In this document: piece after piece, positions 8,099-15,926 of the stretch | Layout: the number at the start of each line of letters is the position of its first letter | Position numbering within the stretch: the first letter of the stretch is position 1 | Assembly (NCBI RefSeq): GCF_000719705.1 | Contig: NZ_JOHO01000049.1 | Location: 1-48,574 of the forward strand | DNA: 48,574 bases | Reading direction: 5' to 3' | Origin: Streptomyces sp. NRRL S-350 | GTDB lineage: Bacteria; Actinomycetota; Actinomycetes; Streptomycetales; Streptomycetaceae | Position numbers and translations under genes: made by a program | Notes under the pieces: generated by a model | What the model saw: the letters and a program-made list of their open reading frames with translations, nothing else | What the model was told of the DNA's origin: nothing | The model's database searches: none

Positions 8099-8698
8099 CT
8101 ATTCCGGCAGCGTCAGCCGGATGTCGTCGCGGCGCTTGACGCCCTGCGCGTCCGGCCCGCCGAGCGCCTCCAGCAGCGCGTCGACGCGGCCGTGCCCCGG
8201 CACCTCGGCCTCCGGCTGGGCGTCCAGCCACGGGGCGAGCACGAAGGCCCGCTCGTGCGAGCGCGGGTGCGGTAGCAGCAGCCGCGGGTCGTCGCTGAGG
8301 ACGCCCTCGTAGGCCAGGATGTCGACGTCCAGGGTGCGCGGGCCCCAGTGGACGGTCCGCACCCGCCCGAAGGCGTCCTCGATCGCGTTGCCGCGCTCCA
8401 GCAGGTCCTGCGGGGGCAGCGAGGTGCGCAGCACCACGACGGCGTTGTAGTAGTTCGGCTGCTCCTCGGGGCCGCCGAGGGCGGCGGTCTCGTAGACCGC
8501 GGAGACGGCCTTGATCTTCAGCCCGGGGGTGTCGGCGAGCGCGTCCACCGCGCCCTGGAGGGTGTCCAGCCGGTTGCCCAGGTTGCTGCCGAGCGCGATC
8601 ACCGCGCAGCGCTGGCTGTGCAGCGTGGTGTCGGCGGAGTCCACCCGGCTCTCCAGGTCGAACGCGTTCGGCGCGGCGATCGGGTCGCTGGTGCTCAT
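8099..8698 (-). CDS. folK: 6-hydroxymethyl-7,8-dihydropterin pyrophosphokinase
   Basis: HPPK transfers pyrophosphate from ATP to 6-hydroxymethyl-dihydropterin, the step before FolP. It is a cytoplasmic monomer. Family motifs: ALGSNLGNR near residue 36, VSAVYETAALGG, PNYYNAVVVL, GPRTLDVDILAYE (Mg/ATP ligands) and LPHPRSHERAFVLAPW. The length of 199 includes an N-terminal extension of about 30 residues before the catalytic core, so the true start may be slightly later. The chosen ATG follows a GCGAGG-type ribosome-binding site. It is part of the folP-NTF2-folB-folK cluster. Confidence 0.95.
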   Translation of the reverse strand: MSTSDPIAAPNAFDLESRVDSADTTLHSQRCAVIALGSNLGNRLDTLQGAVDALADTPGLKIKAVSAVYETAALGGPEEQPNYYNAVVVLRTSLPPQDLLERGNAIEDAFGRVRTVHWGPRTLDVDILAYEGVLSDDPRLLLPHPRSHERAFVLAPWLDAQPEAEVPGHGRVDALLEALGGPDAQGVKRRDDIRLTLPE

Positions 8699-8819
8699 GC
8701 CGCCGCCTCGCTTCGCCGGGTGGGGGCGGTCGCCCCTGCGCGCCGCTCGACTGGTCGCTTGCTTCGCTGGCTCACTCGAAAGATTCCCTCTGCATCGGGT
8801 ACCGGGCGCGCGGTGGGGG

Positions 8820-9191
8820 TCATGCGCGGCCCCGGTGGATGGTCACGGTCACGTCGTCGAACGGCACGGTGATCGGGGCGTCCGGCTTGTGCACCGTGAC
8901 CTCGACCTCCTCGACCGCTTCGTGCTTGAGGCACTGGTCGGCGATGCGCTGGGCCAGGGTCTCGATCAGGTCGACGGGTTCACCGGCGATGATCGCGGTG
9001 ACCTCCTCGGCCACGATGCCGTAGTGCGCCGTGCGGGTGAGGTCGTCTCCGGACGCGGCGGGGCGGGTGTCCAGGTACAGCACGAGGTCGACCACGAAGG
9101 TCTGGCCCTCGACGCGCTCGCGTTCGAAGACGCCGTGGTGGCCCCGGGCTCGCAGCCCCCGCAGGGTGACGCGGTCCAGCAAACGAATCAC
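8820..9191 (-). CDS. folB: dihydroneopterin aldolase
   Basis: FolB cleaves 7,8-dihydroneopterin to 6-hydroxymethyl-dihydropterin and glycolaldehyde. The 123-residue product has the usual length of this octameric cytoplasmic enzyme. Recognisable segments: LRGLRARGHHGVFERERVEGQ (given in part; contains the catalytic Glu region), DLTRTAHYGIVAEEV, LIETLAQRIAD and the C-terminal VEVTVHKPDAPI with the active-site Lys. The GTG at 9191 is preceded by GGGAG at a good distance; the open frame extends further upstream but without family similarity. It sits between the NTF2-like gene and folK. Confidence 0.93.
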   Translation of the reverse strand: MIRLLDRVTLRGLRARGHHGVFERERVEGQTFVVDLVLYLDTRPAASGDDLTRTAHYGIVAEEVTAIIAGEPVDLIETLAQRIADQCLKHEAVEEVEVTVHKPDAPITVPFDDVTVTIHRGRA

Positions 9192-9426
9192 TGCTCCCAG
9201 TCGGACGGGCCCCGCCCGGACGAAGGCATGGACGGGCAGGGCGAAGGCGGGCAGCACGCCCGCCACTCCGTTTCGAATCTACCCGTGAGCACGGACAACG
9301 CCTGACCGTCCTACCCGGCGGGAAACGACGCCACGCGCGCCGCAATGGCGATTGACGTGAACGTTCGGTGACCACTCGGGAATTCCCGGGCGGCCTCCCG
9401 GCGCGATATCCGCGCGGCGGCCGGAA

Positions 9427-9924
9427 TCAGTCGTCGTCGTCCTCGTCGCCGCTGGTCAGAACGGGTGAACCGTGGTGCGACCAGAGCTTCCACCCGGCCG
9501 GGGTACGGCGGAACAGGTTCGTCGAGACGACCTTTCCGCCGACCAGCGGTCCGAGTTCGCCCTCCTCCTCCGCCTCGCCGCCGGACAGGATGTTCTCGGT
9601 GCACGTGACAAGGGCCACATCGCCGTGGACCTCGGCCTCGACATCGGTCAGGAAGAACTGGATGTACTCCGTGTTCGCCATGATCAGCATGTACGAGCGG
9701 GTCACCTGGGCTCGCCCGCGCAGCACCGGCCAGCCGGGGTGCACGCACACCACGCCGCCCTTGTCGTCGGCCTCCCCGGCGCCCAGCCAGGCGTCCTCGA
9801 CCGCTTCCAGGTCCCCCCGCTCCAACGCCTCGTAGAGTCCTCGGTTCGCCGCCAGCACCGCTTCCAGGTCCGCCTCGCGGGCCCGTCCGGCCGTACCGCC
9901 GCTCAACCTGCCGTCACCTGTCAC
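9427..9924 (-). CDS. NTF2/SnoaL-like protein in the folate cluster
   Basis: A 165-residue protein with the alpha+beta-cone signature of the NTF2-like superfamily: a helical start (VLAANRGLYEALERGDLEAVEDAWL), a short VVCVHPGWPVLRGRAQVTRSY stretch and beta strands ending WKLWSHHGSPVL, followed by an acidic DEDDDD tail. NTF2-like folds host enzymes and binding proteins, and no specific activity can be read off. It overlaps folP by 11 bases (GTG at 9924, folP stop at 9914-9916), so it is translationally coupled to dihydropteroate synthase. That placement is the strongest hint that it acts in pterin/folate metabolism. Both the start and the operon membership are well supported. Confidence 0.82.
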   Translation of the reverse strand: MTGDGRLSGGTAGRAREADLEAVLAANRGLYEALERGDLEAVEDAWLGAGEADDKGGVVCVHPGWPVLRGRAQVTRSYMLIMANTEYIQFFLTDVEAEVHGDVALVTCTENILSGGEAEEEGELGPLVGGKVVSTNLFRRTPAGWKLWSHHGSPVLTSGDEDDDD

Positions 9925-10840
9925 AGACCCTCCCTCGCCCGCCCTCCGCGCCCGCCTTCGGGCCGGAGGGGCCCAACCGTGCCGCGTGCTGCCAGGCGGC
10001 GACCACCCGGACGGCGTCAGCCGTGCCGGACACGTCGTGCACCCGCACCGCCCAGGCACCCGCCTGGGCCGACAGCACCGACACCGCGGCCGTCGCGTCG
10101 TCGCGCTCCCGGGCCGGGCGCAGTTCCCCGGTTGCCGGGTCGGCGAGCAGCGTACCCAGGAACCGCTTGCGCGAAGCCGCCACGAGGACGGGACGGCCGA
10201 GCGCGGTGAGCGCGTCCAGCCGGCCGAGCAGCGCCCAGTTGTGCTCGGCGGTCTTCGCGAAGCCGAGGCCGGGGTCGAGGATCAGCTGGTCCTCCTTGAC
10301 CCCGGCCGCCAGCAGCGCCTCCACCCGGGCGGTCAGCTCGGCGACCACGTCGCGCACCACGTCGCCGTAGACGGCCAGCTTCTCCATGTCGGCGGACTGC
10401 CCCCGCCAGTGCATCACCACGAAGGGCGCGCCGGTCTCCGCGACCACCCGGGCCATCGCCGGGTCGGCGAGCCCGCCGGAGACGTCGTTGACGATCACGG
10501 CACCGGCCGCCACGGCCCGCTCGGCGACCGATGCGCGCATCGTGTCCACGGAGACCGCCACGCCGGCGTCGGCGAGCTCGCGCACCACCGGGATCACCCG
10601 GCGCAGCTCCTCGTCCTCCGGCACCCGCTGCGAGCCGGGCCGGGTGGACTCGCCGCCCACGTCCACCAGGTCCGCGCCGCGGGCCCGCAGGGCGAGCCCG
10701 TGCGCGATCGCCTTGGCGGGGTCGTGCCAGAGGCCGCCGTCCGAGAACGAGTCGGGCGTCACGTTGACCACGCCCATCACGGCGCAGCGTTCGAGCCGAG
10801 GCAGACCGGCCGGCAGGGAGAAGGACGGCGAAGTGCTCAT
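9914..10840 (-). CDS. folP: dihydropteroate synthase
   Basis: FolP condenses hydroxymethyl-dihydropterin pyrophosphate with p-aminobenzoate, the sulfonamide target. The 308 residues form a TIM barrel with both pterin signatures: MGVVNVTPDSFSDGG (about 22-36) and DLVDVGGESTRPGS (about 57-70), then VIVNDVSGG, LILDPGLGFAKT and the ASRKRFLG phosphate/pABA loop. The C-terminal 30 residues are a Gly-rich extension. The gene appears leaderless: GATAAT (10852-10847) ends six bases before the ATG. A strong hairpin separates it from the upstream lysyltransferase-like gene, so the folate cluster starts here. Confidence 0.96.
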   Translation of the reverse strand: MSTSPSFSLPAGLPRLERCAVMGVVNVTPDSFSDGGLWHDPAKAIAHGLALRARGADLVDVGGESTRPGSQRVPEDEELRRVIPVVRELADAGVAVSVDTMRASVAERAVAAGAVIVNDVSGGLADPAMARVVAETGAPFVVMHWRGQSADMEKLAVYGDVVRDVVAELTARVEALLAAGVKEDQLILDPGLGFAKTAEHNWALLGRLDALTALGRPVLVAASRKRFLGTLLADPATGELRPARERDDATAAVSVLSAQAGAWAVRVHDVSGTADAVRVVAAWQHAARLGPSGPKAGAEGGRGRVCDR

Positions 10841-10846
10841 GCCCCC

Positions 10847-10852
10847 ATTATC
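10847..10852 (-). promoter_or_regulatory. -10 box of leaderless folP
   Basis: GATAAT matches TATAAT at five of six positions and is separated from the folP ATG by six bases (GGGGGC). The region where a -35 would lie is occupied by the upstream terminator hairpin and does not resemble TTGACA. Confidence 0.55.
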
Positions 10853-10858
10853 GAACGC

Positions 10859-10888
10859 GGCCCCCGCCGGGGATTCCCGGCGGGGGCC
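10859..10888. terminator. perfect 13-bp terminator hairpin
   Basis: GGCCCCCGCCGGG (10859-10871) pairs with CCCGGCGGGGGCC (10876-10888) around a GATT loop. It lies directly after the aminoacyl-phosphatidylglycerol synthase gene stop and immediately before the folP -10 box. Confidence 0.8.
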
Positions 10889-10907
10889 TGTCCGTCGTCC
10901 CCGTGCC

Positions 10908-12749
10908 TCAGGCGGCCTCGGTGACCTCGCGGGTCGACGGGACCGGCATCAGGCCCTCGCGCTGGCGCTTGCGGCCGAAGCGCGGCATGCCGAGGGTGAT
11001 GAACGCCTCCGCCTGCATGGCGGCGAACCCGATCCGCGGCAGGTCCCGGGTGCTCGGGAAGACCAGGAAGCGCGGCTCCCACTCGGGCTGGAACTTGGCG
11101 TTGAACTTGTACAGCGACTCGATCTGGAACCAGCGCGACAGGAACACCAGCAGCCCGCGCCAGGCGCGCAGCACGGGCCCGGCGCCGATCCGCTCGCCGC
11201 GGGCCAGCGCCGAGCGGAACATCGCGAAGTTGAGCGACACCCGGCGGATGCCCATCGCGGACACCTCCTGCAGGGCGGCGACGATCAGCAGCTCGTTCAG
11301 GCCCGGGTCGGCGGCGCGGTCGCGGCGCATCAGCTCCAGCGAGATGCCGTCCGGCCCCCAGGGCACGAAGTGCAGCACGGCCTTGAGGTCGTCGCCGCCC
11401 TCGCCCTCCTCCGGGTCCTTGTGGGCGGTGACCACCACGCAGTCGTCGTCCAGCGGGTCGCCGAAGCGGCCCAGCGCCATCGAGAAGCCGCGCTCGGTGT
11501 CCGTGCCGCGCCAGCGGGCGGCGGCGTCGGCGATCCGGTACTTCTCCTCGGCGGTGAGCTCGGAGACCCGGCGCACCTTGCAGGAGTAGCCGTTGCGCTC
11601 GATCCGCTTGACCATCTGGCGGACGTTGCGCATGGCCCGGCCGGAGAGCGAGAAGGCGGAGGTGTCGACGATGGCCTCGTCGCCCAGCTCCAGCGCGTCC
11701 AGGCCCGCCTCCCGGGTCCAGACCTCGCCGCCGACCTCGCTGCAGCCCATCACGGCCGGCACCCAGGCGTGCTCGCGGGCCTCGGCCATGAACACCTTGA
11801 TCGCGCCCGGCCAGGCCTCGACGTCGCCGACCGGGTCGCCGGAGGCGAGCATCACGCCGGAGACCACCCGGTAGGAGATCGCGGCCTTGCCGGTGGGCGA
11901 GAACAGCACGCTCTTGTCGCGGCGCAGCGCGAAGTAGCCGAGCGAGTCGCGCTCGCCGTGCCGCGCCAGCAGCGCGCGGACCTTCTCCTCGTCCTCCGCG
12001 GTCAGCTCGGGCTTCGGCTTGCCGGGGCGCAGTGCCAGGTAGGCGGTGGTGAAGGCGGTCAGCAGGCCGAGCCCGCCGAGCAGGTAGGCGACCAGGTCGG
12101 ACATCCGCACGTTGCTGTAGCGGATCGGGCCCTCGAAGCCGAACAGTCCGTACCCGACGTGCTGCAGCCGTTCGGTCAGGCCCGGGTGGCCGATCTCGTA
12201 CTTGGTGCGGGTGCTCACGATCAGCAGGCCGAGCAGGACGCTGAGGACGCCCATGACGACCAGGTTGACGGCCGCGCGCCAGCGGGTGCGCGGGTCGGCC
12301 TTGGCGTAGAACTCGCGCTGGTGCACCAGCATCACCGCGAACACGACCAGCGAGACCACCGCCGGGCCGACCTGGTGCCAGCGCACGATGTGCAGCGCCG
12401 CGCCGACCGGCAGCAGCACGCAGACCGCCCGCCAGGCCCGCCGCTTGCGCCGGCGCAGCGCGTGCGCGAGCGGCACCAGCAGGATGCCGACCATCAGCGT
12501 GCCGACCGCGGCCAGGCTGGTGGTGCCGCCCGGCAGCTGCCCGGCGAAGGTGTGCATCTTCGTGTGCCGGAGCTTGGGGAACACCGCGCTGACGATGTCC
12601 ACCAGCCCGATCAGCAGACAGGCGTAGCCGACCGCTCCCGGGAGCCAGGCCCTCGGAACGGCGGCCACCTGGTTGCGCAGCGTCTGCAGGCCGCGACGAC
12701 GGCGCGGCGGCTGCTCGGGGCTCGGCTCAACGGACACGGGAACGCTCAT
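10908..12749 (-). CDS. MprF/LysX-like aminoacyl-phosphatidylglycerol synthase
   Basis: A 613-residue membrane protein. The N-terminal 270 residues hold about six hydrophobic helices. The C-terminal half (from about 275) is a DUF2156 domain with the tandem GNAT folds of lysyl-phosphatidylglycerol synthases: YFALRRDKSVLFSPTGKAAISYR, ASGDPVGD, GLDALELGDEAIVDTSAFSL (given in pieces) and MRRDRAADPGLNELLIV. Such enzymes move an amino acid from aminoacyl-tRNA to phosphatidylglycerol, making the membrane less anionic and raising resistance to cationic peptides. It lacks a fused lysyl-tRNA synthetase, unlike mycobacterial LysX. The amino acid used cannot be told from sequence. TACGCT lies eight bases before the ATG, so a very short leader is likely. 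Confidence 0.85.
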   Translation of the reverse strand: MSVPVSVEPSPEQPPRRRRGLQTLRNQVAAVPRAWLPGAVGYACLLIGLVDIVSAVFPKLRHTKMHTFAGQLPGGTTSLAAVGTLMVGILLVPLAHALRRRKRRAWRAVCVLLPVGAALHIVRWHQVGPAVVSLVVFAVMLVHQREFYAKADPRTRWRAAVNLVVMGVLSVLLGLLIVSTRTKYEIGHPGLTERLQHVGYGLFGFEGPIRYSNVRMSDLVAYLLGGLGLLTAFTTAYLALRPGKPKPELTAEDEEKVRALLARHGERDSLGYFALRRDKSVLFSPTGKAAISYRVVSGVMLASGDPVGDVEAWPGAIKVFMAEAREHAWVPAVMGCSEVGGEVWTREAGLDALELGDEAIVDTSAFSLSGRAMRNVRQMVKRIERNGYSCKVRRVSELTAEEKYRIADAAARWRGTDTERGFSMALGRFGDPLDDDCVVVTAHKDPEEGEGGDDLKAVLHFVPWGPDGISLELMRRDRAADPGLNELLIVAALQEVSAMGIRRVSLNFAMFRSALARGERIGAGPVLRAWRGLLVFLSRWFQIESLYKFNAKFQPEWEPRFLVFPSTRDLPRIGFAAMQAEAFITLGMPRFGRKRQREGLMPVPSTREVTEAA

Positions 12750-13128
12750 GGAAGCTCAGCGTAGAGGCTGCGGGGCGGTGTCCGGTCACTCCGGGGGAGG
12801 ACGCGTGATGGACCTTCATGCCTATTCCTTCATCAGGCAATGCGCATACCAAGGACCCGGAAACGGTCGGTAAACCGGGGCGGTGGACGCGCTGCGGGTT
12901 GAGCCGGCGGTGGGAGCCGGGGGGCTGCCGCAGCGTGGCGCGGCAGGGCCCTCCGGGACGCGTTACGTACGGTGGACGCCGCATTCTAGGGCGCCGGTTG
13001 CCTGCGGCGCCCCCGCCCTTCCGGCCCCCTTCCGAGGCGCCCGGACAGCCTAGCTGCGGTGGCTCCCCCTGACGGTCCGCCAGACGATGAAGCCTGCATC
13101 GACAATGTCCCACCGGAAGGCCGACGGC
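12750..13128. other. 379-base divergent intergenic region
   Basis: This lies between the lysyltransferase-like gene (minus) and the esterase gene (plus). A patch around 12808-12850 is AT-richer than its flanks and is the best place for promoter elements. No convincing small gene, tandem repeat or strong dyad was seen. Confidence 0.4.
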
Positions 13129-14280
13129 ATGGAACTGACCAGCGACGCGCTGGTGGACTCGCTGCTCGCGCTCGGCGTCGCGGCCCTGGCCACCACCCTG
13201 TGGATCTGGCCCCGGCTGGCGAGGCAGCGCCCGCTGCCGGTGCTCGGCCGGATCGGACTGCTGACCGTGGTTCAGGTCTCGGTCCTGGCCGTGCTCGCGC
13301 TGTCGGTGAACAACTCCTTCGGCTTCTACACCTCCTGGGACGACCTGCTCAGCTCCGGTGGCGCCAAGCTCGCGCTGACCAGCAACGAGAACCACCAGGG
13401 CACCCCGGTCGGCGACACGCTGCTCCAGCCCACCAACGAGGGCGGCCTGGAGACCATCACCAACCTGCCGAAGGGCCCGCCCGAGGAGGTCGGCAAGGTC
13501 GAGTCGGTCCGGGTCAGCGGCAAGGAGACGGGCTTCTCCGACCAGATGTTCGTCTACCTGCCGCCCGAGTACTTCGACCCGAAGTTCGCCCTGGTGCGCT
13601 TCCCCGTCCTGCTGGCCATCGCCGGCTACCCGGGCACCACCCTGAACCTGCTCCACGAGCTCCCCTTCGCGCAGACCGCGATCGAGCTGCAGCGCTCCGG
13701 CAAGATGCCGCCGACCGTCCTGGTGATGGCCCGCCCGGCGATCGCCCCCTCCCGGGACACCGAGTGCGTGGACGTCCCCGGCGGCCCCCGGAGCGAGACC
13801 TGGTTCGTCAAGGACGTCCCCGAGGCCGTCCGCAGCGCCTACCGGGTGGGCCGCACCGCCGGCTCCTGGGCGACCTTCGGCTACTCCACCGGGGGCAGCT
13901 GCGCACTGCGCCTGGCGATGCGCTTCCCGGACGTCTTCGGCAACGCGGCGAGCCTGCACGGCGACTTCACCGTCCGCCAGGACAACTACACCAACGGCGA
14001 CCTCTTCAACGGCGACAAGGCGCTGGCCCAGCAGCACGACCTCGGCTGGCGGCTGCAGAACCTGCCGGTGCCGACGCTCAACCTGCTCGTGGTCTCCACC
14101 CGCAAGGAGAGCGACTACCCGCAGACCGTCCAGTTCGTCGACCTGGCCACCCAGGTGATGGCGGCCAATCCGCAGTTCAGGACCGAGTCGCTCTACCTGG
14201 ACGACGGCGGCCACAACTTCGACAGCTGGACCAGGGAGCTGCCGGCCTCGCTGGAGTGGCTCGGCTCGCACCTGGGCTAG
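13129..14280 (+). CDS. membrane-anchored alpha/beta-hydrolase of the esterase D/mycolyltransferase-like type
   Basis: A 383-residue protein with two N-terminal hydrophobic helices (about 8-28 and 42-62) followed by an extracytoplasmic domain. The catalytic domain has an oxyanion region (LLAIAGYPGTTLNLLHE), the nucleophile elbow GYSTGG in WATFGYSTGGSCALRLAMRF and the late His in LDDGGHNFDSW, matching putative esterases related to antigen 85. The substrate is unknown; streptomycetes make no mycolates, so an envelope ester is only a guess. ATG at 13129 is chosen because GGAAGG lies ten bases ahead; an in-frame ATG at 13087 is possible. It is followed after 115 bases by the ferritin-like gene in the same direction. 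Confidence 0.82.
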   Translation: MELTSDALVDSLLALGVAALATTLWIWPRLARQRPLPVLGRIGLLTVVQVSVLAVLALSVNNSFGFYTSWDDLLSSGGAKLALTSNENHQGTPVGDTLLQPTNEGGLETITNLPKGPPEEVGKVESVRVSGKETGFSDQMFVYLPPEYFDPKFALVRFPVLLAIAGYPGTTLNLLHELPFAQTAIELQRSGKMPPTVLVMARPAIAPSRDTECVDVPGGPRSETWFVKDVPEAVRSAYRVGRTAGSWATFGYSTGGSCALRLAMRFPDVFGNAASLHGDFTVRQDNYTNGDLFNGDKALAQQHDLGWRLQNLPVPTLNLLVVSTRKESDYPQTVQFVDLATQVMAANPQFRTESLYLDDGGHNFDSWTRELPASLEWLGSHLG

Positions 14281-14395
14281 CTCGTGTGAGTGATTTCCCG
14301 CCGGTCGGCCCGGCCGGCCGACGGCGCGGGGGAACGTATCGCGGCCGTCCGCCCGCCGCCCGGCGGGCGCCGCCCGGATCCGCGCAGGAGGCGCC

Positions 14396-15184
14396 GTGCT
14401 GAGCACCCGATCGCTCTTCAACGAGATCTACCGGAACGACCAGGCGTACCAGCTGTTCTGCAGCATCGCGGCCGGCGGCGAGGACCAGGGCGGCTGGGAG
14501 AACGAGCGGATCGCCGCGCTGACCTCGGATCCGGTCCTCGCCCCGAAGATCGCCCGGCACGGCGCCGACGAGCGCAAGCACGGCCGGATCTTCACCCAGC
14601 TCCTGAACAAGCGCGGTCTGCCCAAGGTGCCGGTCCCGGACGAGGCCGACTACTGCATGCTGCTGGAGCGCCAGGGCGTCGGGCTCTCCCACGAACGGCT
14701 GAACAGCGACGTCCCGCTGACCGACCGCGAGATCATCACCTACCTCGCGCACAGCCGGGTCACCGAGCAGCGCGCCGCCGAGCAGATGCGCCAGCTGGTC
14801 AAGGCGTACGGGGACAACCCCGAGCTCGGCCGGGCGATGCGGATGATCTCCGCCGACGAGGACAACCACCTCGCGTACTGCCACGAGGAGCTGCTCCGGC
14901 TGGTCGCCGAGGGCCACGGCCCGTACGTCCGGCACGCCCTGGAGACCAGTGCCCGCGGCGAGATCCGCACCCACCGGGACGTCGGACTCGCCGTCACCGC
15001 CCGGATGGCGCGGATCCTGCGCTGGCCGCGCCGGCAGCTCGCCGTGGTCACCCTCGGGGTGCACGCGCTCTACCTGTACGACCGCGTCCTCGGCTGGCGC
15101 CGGATGGTCACGCTGCGGATGCCGGAGCGGCGCAACGCGCTGGGCACCCCGGCTCCGCAGCACGCGGAGCACGAGGTGCCCTGA
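14396..15184 (+). CDS. ferritin-like domain protein, unknown function
   Basis: A 262-residue helical protein with spaced ExxH motifs: DERKHGR (about 59-65) and, about 105 residues later, DEDNHLAY, with further Glu residues between, consistent with a di-iron four-helix bundle of the ferritin-like superfamily. After the bundle comes a short hydrophobic segment (LAVVTLGVHALYLYD) and a basic tail, which may anchor it to the membrane. The reaction, if any, is unknown. The GTG start is well supported by CAGGAGG five bases upstream. It is in the same direction as the esterase gene and convergent with folE with only 25 bases between them. Confidence 0.78.
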   Translation: MLSTRSLFNEIYRNDQAYQLFCSIAAGGEDQGGWENERIAALTSDPVLAPKIARHGADERKHGRIFTQLLNKRGLPKVPVPDEADYCMLLERQGVGLSHERLNSDVPLTDREIITYLAHSRVTEQRAAEQMRQLVKAYGDNPELGRAMRMISADEDNHLAYCHEELLRLVAEGHGPYVRHALETSARGEIRTHRDVGLAVTARMARILRWPRRQLAVVTLGVHALYLYDRVLGWRRMVTLRMPERRNALGTPAPQHAEHEVP

Positions 15185-15209
15185 GCCGTCCCGTCGGAGC
15201 CCGGCGGCC

Positions 15210-15815
15210 CTACCGGCCGATGATGAGGCTCATCGCCTCGGCGCGGGTGGCCGGGTCGCGCAGCTGGCCGCGCACGCACGAGGTGATGGTCTTGGCGCCG
15301 GGCTTGCGGATGCCGCGCATCGACATGCACATGTGCTCGCACTCGATCACGACGATCGCTCCGCGCGGCTCCAGGATCCGCATCAGCGCGTCGGCCACCT
15401 GGCTGGTCAGCCGTTCCTGCACCTGCGGTCGGCGGGCGTAGACGTCGACCAGCCGGGCCAGCTTGGACAGGCCGGTGATCTTGCCGCTGGTGGACGGGAT
15501 GTAGCCGACGTGCGCCACACCCCGGAACGGCACCAGGTGGTGCTCGCAGACCGACGTCAGCTCGATGTCCTTGACCAGCACCATCTCGTCGTGGCCGAGG
15601 TCGAACGTGGTGGTGAGGACGTCCTCGGGCACCTGCCACAGGCCCGCGAATATCTCCTTGTAGGCGCGCGCCACCCGGGCCGGGGTCTCCAGCAGCCCCT
15701 CGCGGTCCGGGTCCTCTCCCACGGCGAGCAACAGCTCGCGGATGGCGTTCTCGGCCCGCTTCTGGTCGAAGGCACCGACGGCGGGCGGACCGTCGAGCGT
15801 CAACGGGTCGATCAT
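15210..15815 (-). CDS. folE: GTP cyclohydrolase I
   Basis: FolE converts GTP to dihydroneopterin triphosphate and formate, the committed step to folate. The 201-residue protein carries the family's zinc site and active site: [18 protein letters not shown] (Cys and His ligands), [12 protein letters not shown], the [13 protein letters not shown] signature, and the late [10 protein letters not shown] and TSCVRG segments with the second Cys ligand. The ATG at 15815 ([11 protein letters not shown]) follows GCGAGG; the longer open frame runs through a terminator hairpin and is rejected. It follows ftsH on the same strand but is separated from it by a 20-bp stem-loop. Confidence 0.96.
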   Translation of the reverse strand: MIDPLTLDGPPAVGAFDQKRAENAIRELLLAVGEDPDREGLLETPARVARAYKEIFAGLWQVPEDVLTTTFDLGHDEMVLVKDIELTSVCEHHLVPFRGVAHVGYIPSTSGKITGLSKLARLVDVYARRPQVQERLTSQVADALMRILEPRGAIVVIECEHMCMSMRGIRKPGAKTITSCVRGQLRDPATRAEAMSLIIGR

Positions 15816-15859
15816 GCGGGCCTCGCTTACGTGTGGAGAAGACTCGGGCTGAACAGCAC

Positions 15860-15903
15860 GGATGCCGCGCCTCCAGGGTACAAACCCTGGTGGCGCGGCA
15901 TCC
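15860..15903. terminator. 20-bp stem-loop between ftsH and folE
   Basis: The left arm (15860-15879) and right arm (15884-15903) pair over 20 positions with one mismatch around an ACAA loop. It starts 24 bases beyond the ftsH stop and ends 45 bases before the folE start. It may be a full terminator or an attenuator controlling read-through into folE. Confidence 0.75.
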
Positions 15904-15926
15904 ATTCCCTGGGTGCCTGGGCCGGA

